From Stieleria magnilauensis (GTDB lineage: Bacteria > Planctomycetota > Planctomycetia > Pirellulales > Pirellulaceae): DNA of 64,000 nucleotides. The notes under the pieces are model-generated. The model ran no database searches and was not told the DNA's origin. It saw only the letters and a program-made list of their open reading frames with translations. Location of the stretch: the NCBI GenBank assembly GCA_007753675.1, contig CP036432.1, positions 5,492,394 to 5,556,393 on the forward strand, written 5' to 3'. This document shows positions 47,223-56,813 of the stretch, piece by piece. Positions within the stretch are counted from its first letter, which is position 1; every line of letters starts with the position of its first letter. The translations under genes and the position numbers were made by a program.

Positions 47223-47422
47223 ACCGTTGAATCGCGGTCCGTGAACAGCCCAGACCCTGGCGCCAAGGATCTGTGGACAAACGAGACTCAGCCGCCCTGC
47301 GAAATTGGTAAAAAAATTTCCAGTTTGTACGGCTGTCAAAATGAATCGAAGCAGCGAGACTGAACATGAATTGGCGTTCAACCGCTGCGGCGCATGGATC
47401 ATCCTCACGCAATCAAAAATTA

Positions 47423-49030
47423 ATGAATCAACCCACGACTCCCGTTAATCGCCACCCCGATCACGCCGTGTTGAGCGGCTCGCACGTGGGGGCGGAACCG
47501 GATTTTGATGTCTCCGAATTTGAACGCAAACTGCTCGTCCGCCAGCTCCGGATGGAAGATTACGAAGCCTTGGTGAGGATGCAATTGCGTTGTTTTCCCG
47601 GCATGGAACCGTGGGGCCGCGACCAGATCGAAAGTCAGCTCAAGCATTTTCCCGAGGGCCAGCTCGTTGTCGAATGTGACGGACGCGTGGTGGCCAGCAG
47701 CAGCAGCCTGATGCTCGACTACGACGACGACCTGGAGTGGTGCGACTGGAAAAAAACGGCCGATGCGGGCTACATTCGCAATCACCGGCCCAAGGGCGAC
47801 ACGTTGTACGGCATCGAGATCATGGTCGATCCCGATTTTCGCGGGATGCGACTGTCACGTCGACTCTACGACGCGAGGAAAGAGCTCTGCCGCAGCCGAA
47901 ACGTGGAACAAATGATTGTCGGCGGACGCATCCCCGGCTATCACAAGTATGCCGACCAGATGAAGGCGTCCGAGTACGTCGATCGCGTCATCAACAAGTC
48001 GATTTTTGACCCCGTCTTGTCCGCCCAGGTCGCCAACGGGTTTGCGCTGGAAGGGTTGCTGAAAGACTACCTGCCCACGGACACCGAAAGCTGTGGCTAC
48101 GCGACCTTCTTGATCTGGCGCAACCTGGAGTATTCGCCGGTCAGCAAGCGGCGGCACCGCCGCACCGTCCGCCCGGTCCGCATCGGTGCGGTGCAGTACC
48201 AGATGCGAGCGGTGGCGGATTTTGACGAATTCGCCCGCCAGATCACGTACTTCGTCGATGTCGCCGGTGACTACCGCTGCGATTTCCTGTTGTTCCCCGA
48301 GTTGATTACGACCCAATTGCTTTCCATCATCCCCTCGCTGCGTCCCGGCGAGGCGGCTCGAAAGCTGGCCGAATACACGCCCCGATTGATGGAAGTGTTC
48401 GCAGACCTGGCGATGAAATTCGATACCAACATCATCGCCGGATCGCACTTCATTGTCGAAGACGATCGTCTCTACAACGTCGCGTTTCTGTTCCATCGGG
48501 ACGGGCGGATCGACAAACAATACAAACTGCATATCACGCCCAGCGAACGCTCGTGGTGGGGCGTGGAAGGCGGACCGTCGATGGACGTGTTCGATACCGA
48601 TTGCGGCAAGGTCTCGATCCAAGTCTGCTACGACTGCGAATTCCCGGAACTCGGTCGCTTGGCGGCGGGCCAAGGGGCGGACATCATTTTTGTCCCCTAC
48701 AACACCGAGAGCCGACACGGCTATCTCCGCGTCCGTGCCTGTGCCCAAGCCCGCTGCATCGAAAATGACGTGTATGTGGCCATCGCCGGCTGCACCGGGA
48801 ACTTGCCCTTCGTCGAAAACGCCGACGTGCACTATGCCCAATCGGCGATCTTGACGCCATGCGATGTCACCTTCGCCCGCGACGGGATCGGTGCCGAAGC
48901 GAGTCCGAACATCGAAACCGTCATCATCCACGACGTCGACTTGGAACTGCTGCGACGCCACCGTGAACGCGGCAGTGTCACCAACTGGAAAGATCGCCGC
49001 ACCGATCTGTACGACGTGACCCAAAAGTGA
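47423..49030 (+). CDS. GNAT acetyltransferase-carbon-nitrogen hydrolase fusion protein
   Basis: 535 residues. The N-terminal 220 residues are a GNAT-type domain ([24 protein letters not shown] ... [22 protein letters not shown]). The remainder is a nitrilase-superfamily amidase with the catalytic triad Glu in FPELIT, Lys in YKLHITPSE and Cys in [10 protein letters not shown]. This two-domain layout is known from YhcX-like proteins of other bacteria. Cytoplasmic; substrate unknown, plausibly an amide or acylated amine. ATG 47423 is chosen; ATG 47366 is in frame and would add 19 residues, and neither has a good ribosome-binding site. Confidence 0.9.
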   Translation: MNQPTTPVNRHPDHAVLSGSHVGAEPDFDVSEFERKLLVRQLRMEDYEALVRMQLRCFPGMEPWGRDQIESQLKHFPEGQLVVECDGRVVASSSSLMLDYDDDLEWCDWKKTADAGYIRNHRPKGDTLYGIEIMVDPDFRGMRLSRRLYDARKELCRSRNVEQMIVGGRIPGYHKYADQMKASEYVDRVINKSIFDPVLSAQVANGFALEGLLKDYLPTDTESCGYATFLIWRNLEYSPVSKRRHRRTVRPVRIGAVQYQMRAVADFDEFARQITYFVDVAGDYRCDFLLFPELITTQLLSIIPSLRPGEAARKLAEYTPRLMEVFADLAMKFDTNIIAGSHFIVEDDRLYNVAFLFHRDGRIDKQYKLHITPSERSWWGVEGGPSMDVFDTDCGKVSIQVCYDCEFPELGRLAAGQGADIIFVPYNTESRHGYLRVRACAQARCIENDVYVAIAGCTGNLPFVENADVHYAQSAILTPCDVTFARDGIGAEASPNIETVIIHDVDLELLRRHRERGSVTNWKDRRTDLYDVTQK

Positions 49031-49130
49031 ATCGCTGGCCGCCAAGGCGCCGGGCAACGCTGTGAAGCATTTTTTTAGCGGTAGGCGTCGGGGTTGCGGA
49101 ACCAGGCGGTCCCTGAGCGGCGTCGGCGGG

Positions 49131-49568
49131 TCAGTTCCCGTTTCGATCCGCGGCGGCGGGTGCATCAACGCTTTCGCAAGAAACGCGGGCGAATTCGACT
49201 TCGTAAGCTGCGAAGTCTCGCTCGATGCCCTCCAGGTCCTCCAGAATCGATCGACGGACGGCGCCGCTGGAATCGGTATCGGCAGCCACATCGATCGCGT
49301 TGTCCACCCCACCGATCAATCGGCGACGCCGTTTCGACAGCGGATCGATGGCTGTCGCGCCCGCGCGGTCGAGCGACTGGTCCTGCAGGCGAAACAGGGC
49401 CAATAACTGCTGGTGAAGTCTACCGAGTCGGTCTTCCAGCAACATCGACAGGTAGTGGCTATTTCCCTCTTGGTCATTGACGCCGACCGTCGCCTGTTCG
49501 GCAAGTGCGATCGCGTTGAAAAGCGTGTCGTGAATGGATTTGGCAAGATGGCTTGATGATGCAACCAT
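49131..49568 (-). CDS. Hypothetical protein, Arg-rich helical
   Basis: 145 residues with a helical, heptad-like pattern (SIHDTLFNAIALAEQA ... LLEDRLGRLHQQLLAL) and no signal peptide or recognised domain. Coding character is supported by protein-like composition in this frame only. It follows the small gene 49617-50006 on the same strand by about 50 bp, so both are probably cotranscribed. A divergent sensor-kinase gene starts at 50205. It may be a helical regulatory or scaffolding protein, but no function can be assigned. Confidence 0.6.
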   Translation of the reverse strand: MVASSSHLAKSIHDTLFNAIALAEQATVGVNDQEGNSHYLSMLLEDRLGRLHQQLLALFRLQDQSLDRAGATAIDPLSKRRRRLIGGVDNAIDVAADTDSSGAVRRSILEDLEGIERDFAAYEVEFARVSCESVDAPAAADRNGN

Positions 49569-49616
49569 GGCTGAGAAATGCCTTTCCGTGTGGAAATTGT
49601 TTTGCCAGGATTTCGT

Positions 49617-50006
49617 TCACGCGGTCGCGGGATCACCGCAAGACAGCTCTTCACAAAGTGAACGGCAGGCAACATAACCTACTGATACAGGATACTTTGC
49701 CGCCAGCGCACTCGCTTGATCGAAGAGCCTGATCGCGACGGCGAGTTCCCCCGATTCGAAGGACTGTAGGGCCGAACGAGCGTACTCCGCCGCCGTCCGC
49801 GCGTCGCTTTCGACCACGGCCAGCCATTCGGCGGCCTGCCGCCAACACTGCGATTCCTCGCCCCGCGTGGCCCTGGCCGCCACCCATGCCTGCCGCGACA
49901 GCAACCCGCGCAAATTCAGTCGATAGGATCCGAACTCGGTGTCCCAGCAACACCCCACCCAGCTTTCTTGAGCAAGTCGTACTAATGCACCGAGTTGAGT
50001 TGACAT
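49617..50006 (-). CDS. Hypothetical protein, TPR-like helical
   Basis: 129 residues from ATG 50006 (an in-frame start at 50030 is possible). The C-terminal part, with AAEYARSALQSFESGELAVA, resembles one or two TPR-like helices; no family is recognised. First gene of a two-gene minus-strand unit divergent from the NtrB/NtrC-like pair (198 bp to GTG 50205). Confidence 0.55.
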   Translation of the reverse strand: MSTQLGALVRLAQESWVGCCWDTEFGSYRLNLRGLLSRQAWVAARATRGEESQCWRQAAEWLAVVESDARTAAEYARSALQSFESGELAVAIRLFDQASALAAKYPVSVGYVACRSLCEELSCGDPATA

Positions 50007-50204
50007 CGTGGTTGTTCGCGAAAAAGGCAAGGAGCGGATGATGGGAGTGGTCCTGTTCGGCTAAGTTAAACGGTCGCACGTCCCGCACTCTCCGGTACGC
50101 AGCTTGCACGACCTGACGCAAATGATGTTCCCATTGAGGTGCCAAATCTTTTGCCACAGGGGCTGCGGCGGTGCATCCACTCCCTTTGTTTTTAATGCCC
50201 ATTC

Positions 50205-52334
50205 GTGAAAGCCCTGATCCGCCGAAATGCTTTCCCGATCGTTTGTAGCGCCGCGGTCGTGTTGACCGTCGGCTCGTTCGTGATCGCCTACCGGGCGATG
50301 AGCGATCTGCCGGTTGCCAATCAACGCATTTCTCTCGCCCAAGTCCGGCTCCAGCAACTCGGTTCGTTGCGCGCCAACCTGGCCGCCGCCACGTCTCGCG
50401 TCCGTGTTCTCAATATGGGCGGCGACGATCAAGATCGGCTGGAATTGGCCGAAGCGATTGCCCGGTGCGACCAGCTGCTCGGCGAATTGCAGACCGCAGA
50501 CCAACCCAATGCACCCTCGTTGTTGGGCCGGATTCACGACGGCGTCGGTGACTTTCTGGAACTGCTGCGATCGGCGAATGTCGCGCAAGGTTCGGTCAGT
50601 GACGAGCAGCTGTTGCAATTGCGCCAGGAATCGAAATCGCTACGGTCGCGGCTGGAGTCGCTCGAAGAATTACTCCGCGGCCAACTCGACAAACTCCGCG
50701 GCGTTCTGGATTCGAAACGCCAGGGTGCCCTTTCCGGCTTGGTCGCCGGTCACGCGGTGATGCTGGCCGCACTGGCGTTGCTGTACACCGCGCGGCGCTC
50801 GGAACATCACCGCCGCTTGGTCGCTGACAGCAAAACCGCCGAAGCCGATCAGCGATTCGAACTGTTGTTCCAAAGCAGCGGAGACGGGATCATCGTGACC
50901 GACGAATTGGGGCGGATCGAAGTGGCCAATGTCGCGATGGCGGAAATGCTGGGCGTCTCCGCCGACGACTTGCCCGGGCAGGCACTGACACGCTTTTTCG
51001 AAACGACCGTGATCGATGAATGGCTTGCCAACCGGCTCGACGACCCAAGCCAACACCCGCTGCTGCTGCGACGGGTAAAAGTCAAACGCACCGACGGGGA
51101 ACCACTGCTGGCGGAAATCTCGGTCAAACCCCGCACCGATTTCGGAATCGATCGTCTGGCGATTTCGGTGCGTGATGTCTCCGATCAACAGGCTTCGCGG
51201 CTCAGGTTGAAACAGCACGAGGCCTTGTTGGCCGAGATTCCCGATCCGATTCATGTGCTCGACGCCGCCGGACGCGTCATCTACTGGAATCGCGGTGCAC
51301 GGCAACTCTATGGCTATGAAGCCTCCGAGGTGATCGGGCATACGGCAGCCGATCTACTGCAAATCGTTGCCCCCAACGATCATTCCGCCAACGTCCACGG
51401 CAGCGACTACGACACCGCGTCCCGCTGGTCGGGTGAACTGCGTGCGACGGCGAAAGACGGAACACGACTGCGGATCGAACGACGACGGACGCGACTGTTT
51501 GACGAGGGCGAATCGATCGGTGATGTCATCTTTGACCTCGACTTGGTTGCCCGCACGAAGCTGCAACAGGTCGAGCGGCGTCGCCAGCGGCTCGAATCGC
51601 TCGGCGCCTTGGCCGGCGGAATCGCGCACGACTTGAACAACCTGCTGACGCCAATTCTGATGAGCGGCAAAATGCTGCAGCGGGACAATCCCAACGTCGA
51701 TCGCAGCGGGCTGGTGGAAACCATCGTGATCGGCGCTTCACGCGGCGCCGATCTGATCTCGCAACTGCTGACCTTTGCCCGCGGCGGCGACGGCGTCCAC
51801 CAGCCGATTCGCCTGCAGTCGTTCTTGCCCGAAATCGTAGCCATCATCCAACGCACCCTGCCGGCCGGCATTAGCCTGCAATTGACGATTGAACCGGACC
51901 TGCCCGACATCAGTGGTGACGAAACCGAAATCAGTCAGGTCGTGATGAATCTGGCCATCAATGCACGCGATGCGATGTCCGAGACCGGCGTACTGAAAAT
52001 CGAAGCGTCGTTGATGACGCTGGTCACCGAACGCTCGTTCTCCTACACCACGCTTCAGCCCGGTGATTACGTCGTCATCAGCGTCTCGGACACCGGTACC
52101 GGCATTCCGGTCGGCATCCGGGATCGGATTTTCGACCCGTTCTTTTCCACCAAGCCGCGCGGCCAGGGCACCGGTCTGGGGCTGAGCACTTCGATCGGGA
52201 TTGTCAAAGGCCACGATGGGGCGATCGGACTGCAGTCGATCGTCGGCAAGGGAACGACGATCTCGGTGATCCTGCCGGTTCTGCCGACCCAAGAAGCCTC
52301 CGAACCCGCCCCCGCTGACGCCCGGCTCACTTGA
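50205..52334 (+). CDS. PAS-domain sensor histidine kinase (NtrB-like)
   Basis: 709 residues. An N-terminal membrane segment (FPIVCSAAVVLTVGSFVIAY) and a second at about 180-200 enclose a helical sensor region with a coiled-coil (about 130-175). Two PAS domains follow (about 220-335 and 345-450). The HisKA-type core has GGIAHDLNNLLTPIL (phospho-His). The ATPase domain shows MNLAINARDAM, DTGTGIP and GTGLGLSTS. No receiver is attached. Start GTG 50205 gives the membrane anchor directly. It is followed 149 bp later by a sigma-54 response regulator, its likely partner. The signal is unknown. Confidence 0.92.
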   Translation: MKALIRRNAFPIVCSAAVVLTVGSFVIAYRAMSDLPVANQRISLAQVRLQQLGSLRANLAAATSRVRVLNMGGDDQDRLELAEAIARCDQLLGELQTADQPNAPSLLGRIHDGVGDFLELLRSANVAQGSVSDEQLLQLRQESKSLRSRLESLEELLRGQLDKLRGVLDSKRQGALSGLVAGHAVMLAALALLYTARRSEHHRRLVADSKTAEADQRFELLFQSSGDGIIVTDELGRIEVANVAMAEMLGVSADDLPGQALTRFFETTVIDEWLANRLDDPSQHPLLLRRVKVKRTDGEPLLAEISVKPRTDFGIDRLAISVRDVSDQQASRLRLKQHEALLAEIPDPIHVLDAAGRVIYWNRGARQLYGYEASEVIGHTAADLLQIVAPNDHSANVHGSDYDTASRWSGELRATAKDGTRLRIERRRTRLFDEGESIGDVIFDLDLVARTKLQQVERRRQRLESLGALAGGIAHDLNNLLTPILMSGKMLQRDNPNVDRSGLVETIVIGASRGADLISQLLTFARGGDGVHQPIRLQSFLPEIVAIIQRTLPAGISLQLTIEPDLPDISGDETEISQVVMNLAINARDAMSETGVLKIEASLMTLVTERSFSYTTLQPGDYVVISVSDTGTGIPVGIRDRIFDPFFSTKPRGQGTGLGLSTSIGIVKGHDGAIGLQSIVGKGTTISVILPVLPTQEASEPAPADARLT

Positions 52335-52483
52335 TGCGCCGCGTGTTCTCAAATGGGGCGTCTGCTGACTGAGTGGCGGGCTTGTTCGCGTGGCGGTGTT
52401 TGCCTGCACGCCAGGGCTTGGATCGCGTCGCACACCTGCCATACTGGATCCCACCTCATCCCCTCCACGATGCCGACTCGGTC

Positions 52484-53923
52484 ATGACGAATTCTCAAAC
52501 CCTGCTGGTCATTGACGACGACCCGCTGATTCTCCAATGCATGCGATTGTGTCTGCCCGAACCGGACTATCACGTGGTGACGGCGGAATCGGCCGGACAG
52601 GCGATTTCCGCGTTTCGCAGCGGACAGCCCGATGCGGTGCTGCTCGATATCCAGCTTCCCGACCAGTCCGGCCTGGCACTGATTCACGAAATCCGCGAGC
52701 TCGATGGACGCGTCCCGGTGATTTTGATGACCGGCCATGGCACCTCGGAAACGGCGATCGCGGCGATGAGCGGTGGGGCCTTCGACTACGTCACCAAGCC
52801 GTTCGAGCCCGATGAGATTCTGCCCGTCATCGACGCGGCGCTCGAAACGAGCCGCATGGCGCGCAAGCCCGCGATCCTGCCGTCGGAAAAGGAACGCTTG
52901 TCATCGGAAAAACCCAGCGACCAAATGATGGGCGAGTGCCCCGAGATGGTCGAAGTGTTTCGCTCCATCGGCCGGGTCGCGTCGCGCGATACCGCCGTCT
53001 TGATCCTGGGCGAAACCGGCACCGGCAAAGAAGTGGTTGCCCGGGCGCTCTACCAACACAGCTCGCGACACAACCATGTGTTCCACGCGATCAACTGCGC
53101 GGCGATCCCCGAAGCGTTGCTGGAAAGTGAATTGTTCGGCCACGAGAAAGGCGCGTTCACCGGCGCGGAGCAGCGACGCATCGGAAAGTTCGAAATCTGT
53201 AACGGCGGCACGTTGTTTCTGGACGAAATCGGTGACATGACGCCGGTGATGCAAACCAAATTGCTGCGTGTGTTGCAGGAAAAGGAGTTTGAACGCGTCG
53301 GCGGCAGCAAGACCATCAAAACCGATGTGCGAATCATCGCGGCGACCAACCGCGATCTCGACTCCGCGATGGCCGACGGTTCGTTCCGCAGCGACCTGTT
53401 TTATCGCTTGAACGAATTCACGATCTCGTTGCCCCCGCTTCGCGAGCGCGGCCAAGATCTTCCCAAGATGGCGGAACATTTTTTCCATCTGTTCTCGCGC
53501 CAGCTGAAAAAAGACTTCGTGTCCATCGCACCGGAAACGATGCAACGTCTGCTGGCCCATGATTGGCCTGGAAACGTTCGCGAACTGCAAGGCATCATCA
53601 AGCAGACGTTGCTCAAGGCCAGTGGTCCGGTGATCCTGCCGTCGTTCCTGCCGAGCGGATTCGGCGCCACGTCGCCCGCCTCCGCCCCCGCCGAGACGTC
53701 CACCCAAGACTGGCAGGACGGGCTGGCCAAAGAGATCCGCAGGCGATTTGCCGAGGGCTCGTTCACCATCGGCAATGATATTCACGACGACGTCGATCGC
53801 ATCCTGATCGCCGAAGTCATGAAGTCGAGTGGCAACAACATCAGCGAAGCCAGCAATCGCCTCGGCATCAGCCGTCCGACGCTGCGGAGCCGAATCAATC
53901 ATCTGCGGATCGACGTCAGCTGA
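52484..53923 (+). CDS. Sigma-54-dependent response regulator (NtrC family)
   Basis: 479 residues from ATG 52484. The receiver has DDD at 11-13, phospho-acceptor Asp55 in LLDIQLP and Lys in VTKPFEP. The AAA+ domain has Walker A GETGTGKE, the full sigma-54 contact motif GAFTGA, Walker B LFLDEIGD and FRSDLFYRLN. The C-terminal Fis-type domain (NNISEASNRLGISRPTLRSRI) closely matches the stand-alone protein at 46765-47079. It probably receives phosphate from the kinase at 50205-52334. Targets unknown; no clear -24/-12 site was found beside this pair. An upstream in-frame start at 52373 is rejected because it adds a non-homologous extension. Confidence 0.94.
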   Translation: MTNSQTLLVIDDDPLILQCMRLCLPEPDYHVVTAESAGQAISAFRSGQPDAVLLDIQLPDQSGLALIHEIRELDGRVPVILMTGHGTSETAIAAMSGGAFDYVTKPFEPDEILPVIDAALETSRMARKPAILPSEKERLSSEKPSDQMMGECPEMVEVFRSIGRVASRDTAVLILGETGTGKEVVARALYQHSSRHNHVFHAINCAAIPEALLESELFGHEKGAFTGAEQRRIGKFEICNGGTLFLDEIGDMTPVMQTKLLRVLQEKEFERVGGSKTIKTDVRIIAATNRDLDSAMADGSFRSDLFYRLNEFTISLPPLRERGQDLPKMAEHFFHLFSRQLKKDFVSIAPETMQRLLAHDWPGNVRELQGIIKQTLLKASGPVILPSFLPSGFGATSPASAPAETSTQDWQDGLAKEIRRRFAEGSFTIGNDIHDDVDRILIAEVMKSSGNNISEASNRLGISRPTLRSRINHLRIDVS

Positions 53924-53985
53924 TCGCGTCGCACTCCATCGACGCGATCATTGGTCGTTGTCACGTTTCTAAAACAACGCAAGCG

Positions 53986-54065
53986 GTTAGCGGAACGGCG
54001 CGAGCCGTCCGGTTGCGTTTCAAAAACAACGTCAAAAACCGGAGGGCTTGCGCCCTGCCGCTAAC
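53986..54065. repeat. Inverted repeat, REP-like family 3
   Basis: Two 29-bp arms (53986-54014 and 54037-54065) are near-perfect inverted copies containing gttagcgg at the outer ends and ccggtt/aaccgg inside, separated by 22 bp. Degraded relatives occur at about 21650-21830. Located in a convergent intergenic region. Confidence 0.8.
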
Positions 54066-54133
54066 AACACAAAACCCGCTTGACGTCCAAATCGATGGCA
54101 TTGGGCATCCACGTGCTTCGGACACAGAAAGCA

Positions 54134-54160
54134 GGCGTGCCAAGACAAGCTTGGCACGCC
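54134..54160. terminator. Strong hairpin between convergent genes
   Basis: ggcgtgccaag / cttggcacgcc forms an 11-bp perfect stem with a 5-nt loop (acaag). It lies between the 3' ends of the sigma-54 regulator (53923) and the DHH phosphodiesterase gene (54287), where a bidirectional terminator is expected. There is no T-run, and it could equally be a dispersed repeat. The rest of 54066-54286 shows no gene. Confidence 0.5.
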
Positions 54161-54286
54161 CCTGGGATGGGGACCTACCTGTAACCATCAAGGCCGAACC
54201 TCCTGGTCAACCAGTAGCTCCATACCAGTTTATCGCTCTCCGAGGTAGAGTCGTCGGTTGCTCCGTCAACGTTGCTTGACGACGCA

Positions 54287-55354
54287 TTAACGATCCAAGT
54301 GTTGGACGATTTCTCGCTTGGCGATCAACCGGGTGCCTCGTTTGCGTTCGACGCCGCAAACGTCCAGCCAACGATCGCGAAGCATGTTTGACATCTTGTC
54401 GATCGCGGCGGCGCTCTCGCCCACGTTGGGAATTTTCCCGCCGGCACGGTGGGCGTGGCCACCGGAACCTCCCAGACCTTTCAGGGTCTCACGAATCATC
54501 TCCGCCGCGTTGTCTTCAGCATATTGTGTCCGCGCCGAAACCAGCAAGTCCCCGGCGATCACGGCGCCGCACATCACCCGACTGACCGAATCACCCCGAA
54601 TCAGCAAATCGGCGATCTCGCCCACAATCTCGACGCCATCGGCTCGGGGCAGGAAGCACATCGCCACGTCGTCGTAGAGAAAGGTGTTTTGCAGCGCCAG
54701 CAACAGGTCCCCGTAATACGATCGCCGCAGCGGTGCATTGTGAATTTCGGCCAACAACTCGGGTTCGCCGAATTCCATCAACCAGGGCAAGATCAATCGG
54801 TCCAGCGACGAATAATGCGACTCGTAGGCGCAGGTCTCGGTGCTGATCGCGTACAGCATCGCGGTGGCCAACTTCGCTCCCGGGCTGATCGCTTGCTCGC
54901 GCAGGTAGCTGGCAATGATCGATGCCGACGCGGCGACCTCCACGCGAATGTCGCTAAACGGCGTTTTGATGCTGCGTTGATCGGGGATGTGATGATCGAT
55001 GATCGCGAAGGGCTTGACCCCCTGACGGGTCAACACGTGGTTGGAAGCTTCCGCCCCGCAATCCACCAGAATCGCCGCGGTGCGGTCATCGAATTCAAAG
55101 TCGTCCACCAATTCGATCGGTGGTTCCAAGAGATCCACCATGTGCCGGTTCTCGGCCCGAACGATGGCCCCCCCGCCGATCACCCGTGTCGGCAGCCCCA
55201 CCGTTTCGTCGATCAGGACTTTCAGTCCCCAACCCGAGGCGATCGCGTCCGGATCGGGATTGTCGTGCATCACGACCACGACCTCGTCACAATCGCTGAG
55301 GCTCTCTAATAGCCGTGTGGAGACGGATTTCGCATTCAATTGCGTTGCCTTCAT
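54287..55354 (-). CDS. DHH-DHHA1 phosphodiesterase (NrnA-like nanoRNase/pAp or c-di-AMP phosphodiesterase)
   Basis: 355 residues from ATG 55354. The DHH-domain motifs are VMHDNPDPDAIASG, VDCG and IIDHHIPD, coordinating two metal ions. The DHHA1 C-terminal domain carries GGSGGHAHRAGG. No membrane or PAS/GGDEF parts are present, so it is a stand-alone DHH-DHHA1 enzyme that could degrade short RNA, pAp, pApA or c-di-AMP. It is divergent from the diadenylate cyclase gene with 209 bp between them, favouring a c-di-AMP link by context only. In-frame sequence upstream to 55771 has no protein-like character and is excluded. Confidence 0.9.
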   Translation of the reverse strand: MKATQLNAKSVSTRLLESLSDCDEVVVVMHDNPDPDAIASGWGLKVLIDETVGLPTRVIGGGAIVRAENRHMVDLLEPPIELVDDFEFDDRTAAILVDCGAEASNHVLTRQGVKPFAIIDHHIPDQRSIKTPFSDIRVEVAASASIIASYLREQAISPGAKLATAMLYAISTETCAYESHYSSLDRLILPWLMEFGEPELLAEIHNAPLRRSYYGDLLLALQNTFLYDDVAMCFLPRADGVEIVGEIADLLIRGDSVSRVMCGAVIAGDLLVSARTQYAEDNAAEMIRETLKGLGGSGGHAHRAGGKIPNVGESAAAIDKMSNMLRDRWLDVCGVERKRGTRLIAKREIVQHLDR

Positions 55355-55563
55355 AACTCCGTCGCTTTGATCACACCGAGACCCTCGATTCAAACCAAGG
55401 AAACACCGCCCCAGATTGCTATCGTATCCGCGGCCAACACCGCTATAAAGGTTGAGAATTCTGATTCGGCAAAGTTCGAGCACCTCTGGCGTCAAACGGG
55501 GCCGGTTAGGCAACGCGGCCCCCGGAAGCGGGCGAAGCTGGACGACAGCCCCCCTGGTTGACC

Positions 55564-56784
55564 ATGATTGAATCGATTCTCTTGACCACAGACGAATTGC
55601 GGCGGACCTTCCGCATTGTCGACGCGATCGACATTGTGCTGGTTTCGGCGTTCCTTTACGCCTCGCTGCTCTGGTTTCGCCAGACGACATCGCGGGGGGT
55701 CCTGGTCGGGGTGGCAGCGCTCGCTTGGGTGTATTTTGTCGCTCGCAGCCTGGACATGTACCTGACGTCACTGGCCTTTCACACCACCTTTGCCGTCCTG
55801 TTGTTCATCCTGGTCGTGGTGTTCCAGGAAGACCTGCGTCGGCTGCTCGAGCGGGTGGCTTCGTTCCAGTCCGTTCCAATCGAACACGGCGGCCAAAGTG
55901 GGGTGCAGATCGACTCTCTGGTGGAAGTCGTCTTTCGCATGGCATCCTCGAAGACCGGTGCCCTGATCGTCCTGAAGCGAAAGGAGTCACTTGAACGTCA
56001 GCTGCATGGAGGCATCCCGTTGGACGGCAAGTTCAGCGTCCCGCTGATCTACAGCATCTTCGATTCGAGCACGCCGGGACACGACGGTGCGATCGTGATC
56101 GATCGTGATCACATCAAACAGTACGCCGCCCATCTTCCGATCTCTCCCAACACCAACAAGCTCGGCGGCCGCGGCACCCGGCACAGTGCGGCACTGGGGC
56201 TCTCGGAACGTTCCGATGCGGTCACCATCGTGGTGTCAGAGGAACGCGGCAGCGTTTGTGTGGCTCAAGCGGGGACGTTGAAGGAGATGCCGACTGCCAC
56301 CGACCTCAAGTCTGTTCTCGACGCCAACTTTGCCTCGGGGCTCGCCGATTCGCGGCCACCGCTCTGGAAACAAATCCTGGTCGACCACGCGGGTCTGAAA
56401 GTCTTGTCGTTGATCGTCGCGGTCGCCGCCTGGTTCGTACTCGCCTACGATCCGCACACGGTGCAACGCACCTTCATCGTGCCGGTCGAGTACCGGAATG
56501 TGGCCAAGCATTTGGAAATTGACACCTCGGCGCCGAATGAATGCCGCGTGACGCTTTCGGGTTCAGACCGCGATTTTCGTTTCCTCGATCCGGCCAGCCT
56601 GAAAGTGTCACTGGATCTGACTCACACCCTGGCGGGCTATCACGAAATTCAGCTCAGTGAGCAAAACATTCAGCTGCCGGCCAACCTGTTTCCCTATCGC
56701 ATCGACCCGCGCGTCGTTGAGTTGCTGATCAAGGTAAAATTGCCGGAACCGACAACGGCCGAACCGAGCAGCGTTCCCAAATGA
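55564..56784 (+). CDS. cdaA: Diadenylate cyclase (CdaA-type) fused to a YbbR-like domain
   Basis: 406 residues. Three N-terminal membrane helices (about 20-95) precede a DisA_N catalytic domain with the DGA motif (D174-G-A) and a GTRHSAALGLSE region corresponding to the RHR motif. A fourth membrane helix (LKVLSLIVAVAAWFVLAY, about 280) leads to an extracytoplasmic YbbR-like beta domain (about 300-395, VEYRNVAKHLEI). It synthesises c-di-AMP from two ATP. In many bacteria CdaA and YbbR (CdaR) are separate proteins encoded next to each other; here they are one polypeptide. The motif reads RHS rather than RHR, so activity should be tested. ATG 55564 is preferred over TTG 55558. Confidence 0.9.
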   Translation: MIESILLTTDELRRTFRIVDAIDIVLVSAFLYASLLWFRQTTSRGVLVGVAALAWVYFVARSLDMYLTSLAFHTTFAVLLFILVVVFQEDLRRLLERVASFQSVPIEHGGQSGVQIDSLVEVVFRMASSKTGALIVLKRKESLERQLHGGIPLDGKFSVPLIYSIFDSSTPGHDGAIVIDRDHIKQYAAHLPISPNTNKLGGRGTRHSAALGLSERSDAVTIVVSEERGSVCVAQAGTLKEMPTATDLKSVLDANFASGLADSRPPLWKQILVDHAGLKVLSLIVAVAAWFVLAYDPHTVQRTFIVPVEYRNVAKHLEIDTSAPNECRVTLSGSDRDFRFLDPASLKVSLDLTHTLAGYHEIQLSEQNIQLPANLFPYRIDPRVVELLIKVKLPEPTTAEPSSVPK

Positions 56785-56813
56785 CGTTGGACAGGCGACA
56801 CGCCGGCAACGCT

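Noticed and set aside
47076-47363. Plus-strand 95-codon frame after the Fis-type gene
   Set aside because: It contains the 47197-47222 hairpin, and composition is unlike neighbouring genes; coding is not supported.
54153-54168. Sigma-54-like TGGCACG after the hairpin
   Set aside because: It lacks GC at the -12 position and is part of the 54134-54160 hairpin between convergent genes.
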